Origin: Niastella sp. OAS944
Lineage (GTDB): Bacteria > Bacteroidota > Bacteroidia > Chitinophagales > Chitinophagaceae
NCBI GenBank assembly: GCA_024809215.1
Contig: JANUBW010000009.1
Coordinates: 1-64,000, forward strand
DNA: 64,000 bases
Reading direction: 5' to 3'
A program made the translations under genes and the position numbers. The notes below the pieces were generated by a model, which was not told the origin of the DNA, ran no database searches, and saw nothing but the letters and a program-made list of their open reading frames with translations. Below are positions 36,276 to 44,750 of this stretch, piece after piece; within the stretch, counting starts at the first letter, position 1, and each line of letters begins with the position of its first letter.

Positions 36276-38120
36276 TCAGATAGTAAAGCTCACCTGCATA
36301 CGGCAACCATGGCCCGGGGCCGACTCAATTTTAACCCGTCCGTTAAACAATTCAGTCCGGCTTATAATGTTGGTGATGCCAATGCCGGTCCGTTTTTTAT
36401 TTGTGTTGAACCCTTTGCCGTCGTCGGCAATGGTTATTTGTAACAGCCGGTCCTTTTGTAATATACTAATAAAAACTTGTGATGCAGCGGCATGTTTTAT
36501 GGTGTTGTTCAGCTGCTCCTGTACTATTCTGAAAATAGTCATTTTTAGTTTATCATCCAGTTGCTGTTCGTTGGGCACATTGTATTGCAGATCAATAGAA
36601 AACTGCTGGGTAAGCAACACATTTTCAATAAGGTCGTTCAGCGAAAGTTCGAGGCCCACTTCCTTATGAAAGGTTTCTATCATCGATTTCGACAATCGTC
36701 TTATTTCTTCAATGGCGCTGCTAATGGTGTCGGCGCTTTTTTTGATCATGGCATCCTGCATTGAGGGCGAGTCTTTTGCGCAATTGAGGTACAGCCTGGC
36801 AGTTGTTAATACCTGGCTGATATTATCGTGCAGTTCGCGGCCCAGGGTTTCGCGTTCATTTTCCTGTGCATCAATAACTGCCTGCCCAATTTCCAGTTGG
36901 CGTTTTATTCTTTCTTCAACAAGCTCGTTCTGTAACTGTATTTTTTCGGTAATATCGTTTGCTATCAGGAGCCAGGCATTGCTGCCTTTATAATTTATGG
37001 GATGCGCCCATACTTCAACAAAGATGGCTTCGTTGTTCTTTTTAAAATGTTTTCGTAATGTGGGCGGTCGATTGCTATGGCTTGCTCTGGGCATTAAATG
37101 CTGCAGGTTATTCCTGTCTTCGGGTGACATAATTTCAAATGCCGTCATTTGCATAAACTCTTTGCGCGAATAGCCGTACAGTTGAACGGCTGCTTCATTA
37201 ACTTCGGCAAACTGCAGACTTTCAGAATTGCAAACGCATATAGGCAGCGGACTTTTATAAAACAGGCTCTTATACAGGTATTCCGACTCCTTTACTTTTT
37301 CTTCCGCTTTTTTTCGTTCGGTAATATCTCTATAATTCCCTACCAGTGCATTGATGCCAGGTACATTTAACATATTAGAGGCGAGGCCCGATACCCAACG
37401 TTCATTACCCTGTTTGTCAAAAACTTTCAGGTCGATGGTGCACATTTCATCGGGATGTGTCATGAGGTTCACCAGCAAATCGCCTACAGCGGATAAATAA
37501 TCGGGATGTACAAACGAACATACATGCCGCCCAATATAATCGGCTTCTTCATAGCCAAATACTTTTTGGGCAGAAGGCGAGCCATAAAAGATATTTCCTT
37601 CGGGACCAGCCATGACAATAAGATCGGAACTGTTCTCGATCAATGATCTGAACTTCAGTTCACTTTGCCGCAATGATTCCTCCGCATTCTTGTGTTCGGT
37701 AATATCCCGGGCCGAACAGGAGAGGGCAATTACATTGTTCCCTTCGTGAACGGGATTTACCGAAATGTCAAAGAAAACAGGTTTTGACTCAACGATGATC
37801 TGGTGTGTGAACCGGCTGGGTATGTTATTTAATGCAGACTGGTAAATGCTTGTCCATGGAAGTAGTTGTGTATCATCTAACAGCGCAATACAATCAATAA
37901 CTTCCGTGCCTGGCAACACGTTGTTATTCGTATGCTGTTTTATAAGGTTGCGAAGATGGATATTACAGACTATGTACCGCAGGTTCCTGTCAATGATCCA
38001 TGTGTATCCTTCAGTATTTTCTATAACGCCATTTAATATGGCAGCAAATGCAGTTTGTCGCTGGTGACCAGTAGTAGCCTGCATAGTAGCATTACTACGC
38101 GAAACAGATGAGGTTTGCAT
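36276..38120 (-). CDS. Cytosolic PAS-domain sensor histidine kinase, orphan
   Basis: A 614-residue kinase with no transmembrane segment. Three PAS domains (about 25-140, 150-268 and 275-392), two of them ending in the PAC-type RDITE(H/R)K motif and the third in NDITEK, are followed by a short coiled coil. The HisKA_3 dimerisation domain has phospho-acceptor H431 in ETLGRELHDNISQVL, and the ATPase domain ends in ADDGKGFN and TGIGITNIISRTELFNG. The partner should be a NarL/LuxR-type response regulator, but none is encoded in the window. A 16-bp palindrome lies 33 bp upstream of the start. The signal is unknown; the multiple PAS domains suggest a soluble ligand or redox cue. Confidence 0.9.
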   Translation of the reverse strand: MQTSSVSRSNATMQATTGHQRQTAFAAILNGVIENTEGYTWIIDRNLRYIVCNIHLRNLIKQHTNNNVLPGTEVIDCIALLDDTQLLPWTSIYQSALNNIPSRFTHQIIVESKPVFFDISVNPVHEGNNVIALSCSARDITEHKNAEESLRQSELKFRSLIENSSDLIVMAGPEGNIFYGSPSAQKVFGYEEADYIGRHVCSFVHPDYLSAVGDLLVNLMTHPDEMCTIDLKVFDKQGNERWVSGLASNMLNVPGINALVGNYRDITERKKAEEKVKESEYLYKSLFYKSPLPICVCNSESLQFAEVNEAAVQLYGYSRKEFMQMTAFEIMSPEDRNNLQHLMPRASHSNRPPTLRKHFKKNNEAIFVEVWAHPINYKGSNAWLLIANDITEKIQLQNELVEERIKRQLEIGQAVIDAQENERETLGRELHDNISQVLTTARLYLNCAKDSPSMQDAMIKKSADTISSAIEEIRRLSKSMIETFHKEVGLELSLNDLIENVLLTQQFSIDLQYNVPNEQQLDDKLKMTIFRIVQEQLNNTIKHAAASQVFISILQKDRLLQITIADDGKGFNTNKKRTGIGITNIISRTELFNGRVKIESAPGHGCRMQVSFTI

Positions 38121-38152
38121 AAATAGTAGGTGTTAACATCAATAAATCTCCT

Positions 38153-38168
38153 CGCATTCATGAATGCG
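38153..38168. promoter_or_regulatory. 16-bp perfect palindrome upstream of the kinase gene
   Basis: CGCATTCATGAATGCG is a perfect palindrome centred 40 bp upstream of the kinase start codon, followed by a partial second copy (TCATGAATA). Size and position fit a dimeric-regulator operator; no regulator is identified. Confidence 0.4.
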
Positions 38169-38477
38169 TCATGAATACCCTATTTGGTTTGGAAGGGATT
38201 CGTTGCTACTAGTCAGAGAGAATGAAATGATCTACTGGTTGGAAGTCACTGAGCCTTAGTGAACATGTGTGGTGAAACCACGTTCTGTAAATTTAAAGAA
38301 TTATCTTAATCACTTTGCAATAACGGTTATAAATCTTAAGTATTGTTTGATTAGAAGCATGAAAATTTATTCGTAGTCCTATTCATCTTTCTCGTACAAA
38401 CACTAATACATATTCATTAATTACGTTCATGGCAGTTGAATGGTTGTGTAAATTTAATAAAATTCTGCAAAAATGTT

Positions 38478-38511
38478 TTTGTGTACAATCGCCTACTTCC
38501 CAGTAATTTTG
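38478..38511 (+). promoter_or_regulatory. Consensus Bacteroidota promoter of the MFS gene
   Basis: TTTG (38478-38481) and TAATTTTG (38504-38511) are separated by 22 bp, matching both boxes and spacing of the primary sigma consensus. The ATG at 38517 is only 5 nt beyond the -7 box, so the transcript should begin at or next to the start codon. Confidence 0.75.
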
Positions 38512-38516
38512 CGGCC

Positions 38517-39668
38517 ATGGATACTTTTTTGGTGCAGCCTGTATCAAAGCGAGCAGCGAGGTTATCAATAGGTGCTTTCTTTTTTATTGCGGGATTATGT
38601 TTTGCCAGTTGGGCTTCCCGTATTCCCGACATAAAGTTGAAATTGGGATTAAGCGATGGTGGTCTGGGAGCGGTATTGTTTGCGCTTCCTGTTGGTTTAA
38701 TGGTATCATTACCCTTCTCGGGCTGGCTGGTACATCATTTCGGAAGCCGCAAAATGGTGTTATTGTCGGCAGTGCTATATCCACTTATTTTATGCAACAT
38801 TGGCCTGGTTCAGGCAACATGGCAACTGGTGCTTGTTTTGTTTGCTTTTGGCCTTACTGGTAATTTGTTCAATATAGCCGTGAATACCCAGGCGGTAAGT
38901 TTAGAAGTATTGTATGGCCGTTCTATTATGGCATCCTTTCATGGTATTTGGAGCCTGGCTGGTTTTACCGGCGCCTCTATAGGCACACTCATGATCAATT
39001 TTCATTTACCCCCCCTCATACATTTTTGTATAATTACCGGGACTGCTTATTTATTGATAGCATTACTTTATCGCAACTCCCTTCGTCAGGATATTAATGC
39101 CGATGACGACCGGCCATTGTTTGCAAAACCCGATGCTACATTATTAAAGCTTGGCCTTATAGCCATGTGTTGTATGGTTTGCGAAGGCGCCATGTTCGAC
39201 TGGAGCGGTGTATATTTTCAGAAAGTGGTAGAAGCGCCTAAAGGTTTGATACCATTGGGTTATACGGCATTTATGAGTACCATGGCGGGTGGACGATTTG
39301 CCGGTGATAAACTCGTTGCACGGGTAGGTACATTGCGCGTGTTACAAATAAGCGGATTGGTAATAGCCACCGGTTTGATAGTCGCTATTGGTTTCCCTTC
39401 TATAGTTACTGCAACTGTTGGTTTTATGTTAGTGGGAATTGGCGTATCATCGGTTGTGCCATTGGTATATGGGGTGGCGGGTAAGTCAACGGTGTTTTCA
39501 CCAGGTGTGGCGCTTGCAGCAGTGTCAACAATTGGTTACTTAGGATTTTTAGCCGGCCCGCCGATGATTGGGTTTATTGCTGAGGGTGTTAATTTAAGGG
39601 TTTCTTTTGCGGTTATAGCTGTGCTTGGGTTTATGACGACGGTTATTGCTTCGAAGACGAAATTCTGA
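38517..39668 (+). CDS. MFS transporter, fucose-permease-like
   Basis: A 383-residue inner-membrane protein with about 12 transmembrane helices. The start at 38517 (MDTFLVQPVSKRAARLSIGAFFF) is chosen because the consensus promoter lies immediately upstream, within what would otherwise be the 5' extension from 38436. Features: SWASRIPDIKLKLGLSDGGLGAVLFALPVGL in the first helix pair, the FHGIWSLAGFTGASIGTLM segment, and a second half with MAGGRFAGDKLVARVG. Relatives include FucP/YbjJ-type permeases. The substrate is unknown. The end faces the FAD oxidoreductase gene across a repeat hairpin. Confidence 0.88.
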   Translation: MDTFLVQPVSKRAARLSIGAFFFIAGLCFASWASRIPDIKLKLGLSDGGLGAVLFALPVGLMVSLPFSGWLVHHFGSRKMVLLSAVLYPLILCNIGLVQATWQLVLVLFAFGLTGNLFNIAVNTQAVSLEVLYGRSIMASFHGIWSLAGFTGASIGTLMINFHLPPLIHFCIITGTAYLLIALLYRNSLRQDINADDDRPLFAKPDATLLKLGLIAMCCMVCEGAMFDWSGVYFQKVVEAPKGLIPLGYTAFMSTMAGGRFAGDKLVARVGTLRVLQISGLVIATGLIVAIGFPSIVTATVGFMLVGIGVSSVVPLVYGVAGKSTVFSPGVALAAVSTIGYLGFLAGPPMIGFIAEGVNLRVSFAVIAVLGFMTTVIASKTKF

Positions 39669-39676
39669 GTTCTTAG

Positions 39677-39890
39677 TTTTTAGTTCTTAGTTTTTAGTTC
39701 TTAGTTTCTTGTTAAAGGGGAGGAATAGTTGATCAAATAGCTCCTTATTTATATACTGGCGGTCAAAAATGCGGTATAGTTGAGATTGGCATTCACAGGC
39801 AGAACCATGAGAAATTTCAAGGAATTGCACAAACTCAAGATTTCCACCTCTGCCAAATCCTAAAGAAAACTAAAAACTAAGAACTAAAAA
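39677..39890. repeat. AGTTCTTAGTTTTTAG repeats, 23-bp inverted pair
   Basis: The word AGTTCTTAGTTTTT is repeated in tandem at 39669-39710. Its perfect inverse lies at 39868-39890: 23 bp at 39677-39699 are complementary to 39868-39890. It lies between convergent genes and could terminate both. The word family also occurs at 45888-45921, 48950-48965, 58982-59000 and 59031-59056. Confidence 0.75.
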
Positions 39891-39910
39891 CTTAAAACAT
39901 AGTTCAGTTG

Positions 39911-41041
39911 CTAAGTTAACATCTTACTAACCTGCTCCCCAATAACCGGAGAGAGTGCTACTCCCATCCCACTCATTCTCACCGCACAAAAAACGCCCGA
40001 ACTCACTTCTTTTACTATTGGTAACTTTTCATTACCCATTCCCATAATGCCACTCCATCTATCGGTGATCTGGTATTTGTAACCGGGCAAAATGTGAGTG
40101 CTGAGAAAATGTTCTAACTCCTGTTGTATTTTTTCGGTGATCTCGAGCTCGGTGGTTTCTTCTTCTTCAAATGCTTTATTTCGCGCGCCACCTAATAATA
40201 CCCGGTTGCCAAGGTTGCGGAAATAATAATATCCTGCATCATAGTGAAATGTTCCTTTGAGCGGAAGATCATCAATAGGGGAAGTAACAAGAACCTGCCC
40301 GCGGGCAGGAACAATATTTAGATCGGGCAGTAGCTGACGGGCAAATGCATTGGTGCAGATGAGTATCTGTTTGGCTTTTAAATGTATTAACTGGTTCGTG
40401 TATAATACTACGTTATCATCCACTTTTTCAAAACCACTGATCTCGATGGCATTTAATACCGTAACACCCATGCCTTGCACTTCCTGTAACAGGGCCTGGC
40501 ATAACTTGCCGCTATGAAGATACCCTTCGAGTTTGTTTTCGATGAGATAGTCAACATGATGTAAGCCCAGCTCATTTATCTTTTTGCTGGCATCTTTAAA
40601 TGTTCTTTTCTTACCGGTTATATCATGTAGTAATTTGTTCAATCGTTCTGTTTCATGTTCAAGCTCACTCCGTTGCCTGGTATGGTTGGGTGGAAATAAT
40701 TCATAGCCGCCGCAGAGTTCAAAATCAATGGCCGGTTCTTTGAACACTTTGCGAATGCGTTGTAACCCCTTGTATCGCATTTCAACCAGTTGAAGCATAT
40801 TGTCTTCGCCAAAACGGCTGGCATCTTCAACCAGTTCGGTAACACTGCCAAAACAGGCAAAGCCGGCATTGCGGGTACTGGCCCCGGTGGGAATAATACC
40901 TCTATCTATAATGGCTATTGATATTTTGGGGTCTTTCTTTTTAAGATGCCAGGCGCACCATAAGCCTACAAGTCCGCTGCCAACAATGATCACATCTTTG
41001 GGTGCATAAAAACTTTCTTTTTCCCAGATCGATATTTGCAT
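39911..41041 (-). CDS. FAD-dependent oxidoreductase (DAO family)
   Basis: A 376-residue flavoenzyme of the D-amino-acid oxidase/glycine oxidase superfamily. The dinucleotide-binding motif is VIIVGSGLVGLWCAWHL near residue 18, with the ribose-binding acidic residue in AIIDRG. STRNAGFACFGS follows, and the C-terminal FAD motif is YQITDRWSGIMGMGNEKLPIV with VRMSGMGVALSPVIGEQVSKML. It is cytosolic, with no signal peptide. The substrate (an amine, amino acid or sarcosine-like compound) cannot be read. It is divergent from the DUF4197 lipoprotein gene with only 50 bp between the starts. Confidence 0.87.
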   Translation of the reverse strand: MQISIWEKESFYAPKDVIIVGSGLVGLWCAWHLKKKDPKISIAIIDRGIIPTGASTRNAGFACFGSVTELVEDASRFGEDNMLQLVEMRYKGLQRIRKVFKEPAIDFELCGGYELFPPNHTRQRSELEHETERLNKLLHDITGKKRTFKDASKKINELGLHHVDYLIENKLEGYLHSGKLCQALLQEVQGMGVTVLNAIEISGFEKVDDNVVLYTNQLIHLKAKQILICTNAFARQLLPDLNIVPARGQVLVTSPIDDLPLKGTFHYDAGYYYFRNLGNRVLLGGARNKAFEEEETTELEITEKIQQELEHFLSTHILPGYKYQITDRWSGIMGMGNEKLPIVKEVSSGVFCAVRMSGMGVALSPVIGEQVSKMLT

Positions 41042-41091
41042 TTTTATAATTTTACGCCTTAATCTTGCATAATATAATCAGTAAACAATTG

Positions 41092-41832
41092 ATGATGAAA
41101 AAAATTATCCAATTATTATCCTGTGTAATTCTATTAGGGCTGTTTACCAGTTGTGAAAGTACCCAGCAGATCCTGAAGCAGATAGAGCCTTATGCTACCG
41201 GCGCCGCTGGCGGGTTAAGCACCACTGAAATTGCTTCAGCCTTAAAACAAGCCCTGGAAGTGGGTGCTCAAAACTCTTCGAGCAAACTTTCGGCCGTTGA
41301 TGGTTTTTTTAAGGACGCCGCAATAAAGATATTATTACCTACTGAAGCGCAGAAAGTTGAGAAAACTTTACGCGATCTGGGTATGGGAAGCCTGGTTGAT
41401 AAAGCCATTTTATCGGTGAACCGGGCGGCTGAAGATGCTGCCAAGTCGGCCGCACCGATCTTCGTTGATGCCATTAAAACCATGACCATTCAGGATGCAT
41501 TGGGTATTTTAAAAGGCGGCGATTTTGCTGCTACCAATTATCTGAAAACAAAAACCACCACTGCATTAACGTCGGCCTTCAAACCAGTTATTGAAAGTTC
41601 ATTATCAAAGGTAGGCGCTACCAAATATTGGGGCGATGTGTTTAATGCCTATAATAAGTTTGCTACGAACAAGATCAATCCCGATTTGAGTGGTTTTGTA
41701 ACGGAGAAAGCGATCGGTGGCATTTTTTACCAGGTTAGTTTGGAAGAGCAGAAGATCCGTAAAGATCCTGTTGCCCGCGTTACCGATCTGTTGAAGAAGG
41801 TGTTTGGAAGTAAAGAGGCGCAGGGTTCATAG
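41092..41832 (+). CDS. DUF4197 lipoprotein
   Basis: A 246-residue lipoprotein. The start at 41092/41095 (MMKKIIQLLSC) gives a lipobox GLFTSC (lipid-modified Cys near residue 19-20); the ATG at 41065 would add nine residues without a signal-like start. The mature region matches DUF4197 from end to end: LSTTEIASALKQALEVG, VDKAILSVNRAAEDAAKSAAPIF, MTIQDALGILKGGDFAATNYLK, and the closing ATNKINPDLSGFVTEKAIGGIF. The function of DUF4197 is unknown; it is a helical periplasmic protein. TAATCTTG at 41060-41067 may be a -7 element. Confidence 0.88.
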   Translation: MMKKIIQLLSCVILLGLFTSCESTQQILKQIEPYATGAAGGLSTTEIASALKQALEVGAQNSSSKLSAVDGFFKDAAIKILLPTEAQKVEKTLRDLGMGSLVDKAILSVNRAAEDAAKSAAPIFVDAIKTMTIQDALGILKGGDFAATNYLKTKTTTALTSAFKPVIESSLSKVGATKYWGDVFNAYNKFATNKINPDLSGFVTEKAIGGIFYQVSLEEQKIRKDPVARVTDLLKKVFGSKEAQGS

Positions 41833-41860
41833 TTCACTGTTTACAGTTCACCGTTTTAAT

Positions 41861-41888
41861 AAAAGGATCATCGGAGGGTGGTCCTTTT
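41861..41888. terminator. Intrinsic terminator of the DUF4197 gene
   Basis: AAAAGGATCA (41861-41870) pairs with TGGTCCTTTT (41879-41888) with one G-T pair, and is followed by further T residues. It sits 29 bp after the stop codon and just before the end of the convergent membrane-protein gene. Confidence 0.8.
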
Positions 41889-41889
41889 T

Positions 41890-42141
41890 TTATTTATTAG
41901 CAGAAACAGATGGAACAACAATACTTCCATTAGCTATCCGCTTGCTTTTAAATGTAAAGGAAACAAATATGAATGTTACTATCAATCCCACGGCAAGGCC
42001 CCATAAAATATAGCCCGACCGGCTTCTTATGCGGAACATATTCAGGTCGTTCAACAGGGTTAATAGCAGCATGCAAACGACCGTTGTAATTGTAAAAATG
42101 ACGCTGTACGAGAACAAAACAGGCCATGGGTTAATTTCCAT
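41890..42141 (-). CDS. Small two-helix membrane protein, unknown
   Basis: An 83-residue protein with two clear transmembrane helices (about residues 8-29, VLFSYSVIFTITTVVCMLLLTLL, and 44-66, GYILWGLAVGLIVTFIFVSF) and a basic loop (MFRIRSRSG) between them, so both ends should lie on the same side of the inner membrane. I do not recognise the family. The hydrophobic pattern and the flanking terminator support a real gene. It lies 71 bp downstream of the hypothetical Cys-rich protein gene on the same strand. Confidence 0.6.
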   Translation of the reverse strand: MEINPWPVLFSYSVIFTITTVVCMLLLTLLNDLNMFRIRSRSGYILWGLAVGLIVTFIFVSFTFKSKRIANGSIVVPSVSANK

Positions 42142-42212
42142 GTTCTAAATTTAAACATTAATTGGCGGCTTTCATAGCCCTGGCAGCCTGGCAACAACAA
42201 TATTATTTATTG

Positions 42213-42971
42213 TCATGTCCCAAGGTTCAGCTCCTTCATTTCAAAATAGCATTTTTCACACACCAGTTTAATATCGGCAAACTCCATGGAGGTTTTATTC
42301 CATTCGCCTTCCTGTTGTCGTACCTTTTCACATTCGTTGCACCAGGCCATGAAATCGTCATCTTCATCCAGGCTCAGTTCCATCCCCTCAAACGTCTCAA
42401 AAGCTTCTTCAAAACCTACTTTGTCCACATGGTTCAAATGCCGGCAAACGAATGCCCTTCTGCGGTATTCGTGCTCCTCACATTCAACGTATTTGCTTTT
42501 GATGTTTTCGGCGGTTTCATTGTCAACAAGGCCAATTATTACCATAAAGATCTTAAGGTGGTCAGCAACCGGTCGGTAAACGCCGATGCCGTTTGTTAGC
42601 TTTAAGGCAATGGCGGTGAATTCCCAAGCTTCATATTCGTCACTGGAAAAATAGCCGTTTGTAAGTTTTGGGAAATGGGAGGTTTCACCGAACTCCCTGA
42701 TAACATTAGCCTGGTCTTTAACATTGTCGAGCGTATGATCATTGTCCCACGACCACTTCCATGTTTTTGTATTTTCCGAAAAGGTGCCTATCTGAATATA
42801 GGAGAAGTTTATTTGGTCGTTTCCGGTAGAAAAAGTCAGAAGCCCCGTTGCCTGGTTATAAAACCAATTTTCATAGTTGTTTATATTATAATCTGAATGA
42901 AATTTGGCTTGTATCAATTCCTGCTCTTCAGCACATTTTTGTACAAAGCTATCGTAGTCTGAAGTCTTCAT
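42213..42971 (-). CDS. Hypothetical protein with C-terminal zinc-ribbon-like cysteines (DUF6882-like)
   Basis: A 252-residue cytosolic protein rich in Asp, Glu and Asn. The N-terminal two thirds resemble DUF6882-type proteins (TFSTGNDQINFSYIQIGTFSENTKTWKWSWDN, then AWEFTAIALKLTNGIGVYRP); this family assignment is from memory and tentative. The C-terminal part has paired cysteines (AWCNEC and LVCEKCYFEM) able to bind zinc, plus an acidic run SLDEDDD. No catalytic motif is evident. It is transcribed away from lpdA on the same strand with a terminator between them. Confidence 0.65.
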   Translation of the reverse strand: MKTSDYDSFVQKCAEEQELIQAKFHSDYNINNYENWFYNQATGLLTFSTGNDQINFSYIQIGTFSENTKTWKWSWDNDHTLDNVKDQANVIREFGETSHFPKLTNGYFSSDEYEAWEFTAIALKLTNGIGVYRPVADHLKIFMVIIGLVDNETAENIKSKYVECEEHEYRRRAFVCRHLNHVDKVGFEEAFETFEGMELSLDEDDDFMAWCNECEKVRQQEGEWNKTSMEFADIKLVCEKCYFEMKELNLGT

Positions 42972-43017
42972 AAGATGTTACTTTTCACACTAAAATAAAG
43001 AATTCATGGTACCAATA

Positions 43018-43052
43018 AAAAAAGGACCACCTGAAACAGATGGTCCTTTTTT
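43018..43052 (-). terminator. Intrinsic terminator after lpdA
   Basis: AAAAAAGGACCA (43018-43029) is perfectly complementary to TGGTCCTTTTTT (43041-43052), a 12-bp stem 18 bp beyond the lpdA stop on the minus strand, with a T-rich continuation. Confidence 0.88.
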
Positions 43053-43069
43053 ATGATGTGATATCTTAA

Positions 43070-44473
43070 TTAGATATGAATTGCTTCGCCATAAGCTACT
43101 TCAATAGCTTCCTTAATATTCTCACTCATGGTTGGGTGAGGGTGAATGCTATCAAGTACTTCGTGGTAAGTAGTTTCCAGTTTACGGGCAACTACAGTTT
43201 CAGCGATCATTTCAGTTACGTTGTAACCGATCATGTGCGTACCGAGCCATTCGCCGTATTTAGCGTCGAAGATAACTTTGATGAAACCTTCGTTATGTCC
43301 GGCAGCAGAAGCTTTACCTGCAGCGCTTAATGGGAATTTACCCACTTTAATTTCGTAGCCGGCATCTTTGGCTTGCTTTTCGGTTAAACCAACAGAAGCG
43401 ATCTCTGGTGTGCAATAAGTACAACCTGGTACGTTGCCATAATCGAGGGCTTCTGGCTGGTGGTTGTATTTCTTTTCACCGTAAGCAATGCTTTCAACGC
43501 AAATGATACCTTCTTTAGAAGCTACGTGCGCCAAAGCCTGGCCAGGTACGCAGTCGCCAATGGCGTATACACCTGGTACGTTGGTTTTGTAATATTTATC
43601 TACAGTGATCTTGCCTTTTTCGGTTTTAACACCCAGTTCTTCGAGGCCAATACCTTCGATGTTAGCAGCTACACCCACAGCGCTCAGTACTACATCGGCT
43701 TCGAGGGTAACTTCACCTTCTTTGGTTTTTACTTTGGCTTTAACACCATTACCGCTGGTGTCAACGCTGGTTACTTCAGAGCTAAGCATAATTTCAATGC
43801 CGTTCTTTTTGAAGTTCTTTGCCAGTTCTTTTGAAATTTCTTCGTCCTCTACAGGTACAATGCGGTCCATGAATTCAACGATGGTCACCTTAGTGCCCAG
43901 GGTTGAGTAGAAGTAACCGAACTCAACGCCAATAGCGCCACTACCTACTACGATCATGCTTTTAGGTTGCTGAGGCAGCACCATAGCTTCGCGGTAGCCA
44001 ATGATCTTTTTGCCATCTATTTTCAGGCTGGGCAGTTCGCGGCTGCGACCACCAGTTGCCAGAATGATATGTTTTGCTTCAACGATCTGGGTTTTGCCAT
44101 CGGTGCCTTTTACTTCAATCTGACCTTTGGCTTTCAATTTTCCGAAGCCCATGATCACGTCGATCTTGTTCTTCTTCATGAGGAAGGTAACGCCTTTGCT
44201 CATTTTGTCGGCAACGCCGCGGCTGCGTTTGATCACTGCCGAAAAATCAGGGGTACCAGTAGCCTCGATACCATAATCTTTTGAATGCTTAATGTATTCA
44301 AATACCTGGGCGCTTTTTAGCAGGGCTTTGGTGGGAATACAGCCCCAGTTCAAACAAATACCACCCAGACTTTCTTTTTCAATAATTGCGGTTTTGAATC
44401 CCAGTTGAGATGCCCGGATAGCTGCCACATATCCGCCGGGGCCGCTTCCGAGAACTACTACGTCGTATGCCAT
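43070..44473 (-). CDS. lpdA: Dihydrolipoyl dehydrogenase (E3)
   Basis: A 467-residue flavoprotein disulfide reductase, the E3 subunit shared by pyruvate and 2-oxoglutarate dehydrogenase complexes. FAD motif VVLGSGPGGYVAAIRA at the N-terminus; redox-active pair C40-x4-C45 (GGICLNWGCIPTK); NAD motif VVGSGAIGVEFGYFY near residue 182; second FAD motif YAIGDCVPG; C-terminal catalytic HPHPTMSE. Full length. Codon use is visibly more biased than in most neighbours, typical of a highly expressed gene. A good promoter lies upstream. Confidence 0.96.
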   Translation of the reverse strand: MAYDVVVLGSGPGGYVAAIRASQLGFKTAIIEKESLGGICLNWGCIPTKALLKSAQVFEYIKHSKDYGIEATGTPDFSAVIKRSRGVADKMSKGVTFLMKKNKIDVIMGFGKLKAKGQIEVKGTDGKTQIVEAKHIILATGGRSRELPSLKIDGKKIIGYREAMVLPQQPKSMIVVGSGAIGVEFGYFYSTLGTKVTIVEFMDRIVPVEDEEISKELAKNFKKNGIEIMLSSEVTSVDTSGNGVKAKVKTKEGEVTLEADVVLSAVGVAANIEGIGLEELGVKTEKGKITVDKYYKTNVPGVYAIGDCVPGQALAHVASKEGIICVESIAYGEKKYNHQPEALDYGNVPGCTYCTPEIASVGLTEKQAKDAGYEIKVGKFPLSAAGKASAAGHNEGFIKVIFDAKYGEWLGTHMIGYNVTEMIAETVVARKLETTYHEVLDSIHPHPTMSENIKEAIEVAYGEAIHI

Positions 44474-44563
44474 TTCGATTTACGATTTTAGATTTTACGA
44501 TTTACCGATTCTTCCGGCAGTATTCTATTACTGACTTATCTTATTTTTTCTAATAAAGACCTG

Positions 44564-44594
44564 CGAAGCTACTCGAAAATGAGAAAAGAGCAAA
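44564..44594 (-). promoter_or_regulatory. Promoter of lpdA
   Basis: On the minus strand, TTTG (44594-44591) and TAGCTTCG (44571-44564) are 19 bp apart. The spacing is canonical and the -7 box differs from TAnnTTTG at one position. The leader to the lpdA ATG is about 85 nt. Confidence 0.5.
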
Positions 44595-44750
44595 AAAAAG
44601 GGACGAACACGTTCCCGGAGGTTTTCGAATAATATTTATTGTGTTACATATTCCTTTTTTTTACACAGCCCCGAAAAAAATAGTTAATAACCCGTTAGAG
44701 GGTCAGCGCAGGTTGGTGCAATTTATTACCTTCATTCAACAACCGCCGCT

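Larger units (their letters stand above)
38121..38516. other. Divergent region between kinase and MFS genes
   Basis: About 400 bp that contains a 16-bp palindrome near the kinase start and the consensus promoter of the MFS gene at its right end. The middle (38180-38430) shows no ORF or recognised RNA. Confidence 0.5.

Noticed and set aside
36187-36669. 160-codon plus-strand ORF over the kinase gene
   Set aside because: It is antisense to the conserved ATPase domain of the histidine kinase and has no recognisable protein features.
38436-38516. Upstream in-frame start of the MFS gene
   Set aside because: Both promoter boxes of the gene fall inside this stretch, so it cannot be part of the message made from that promoter.
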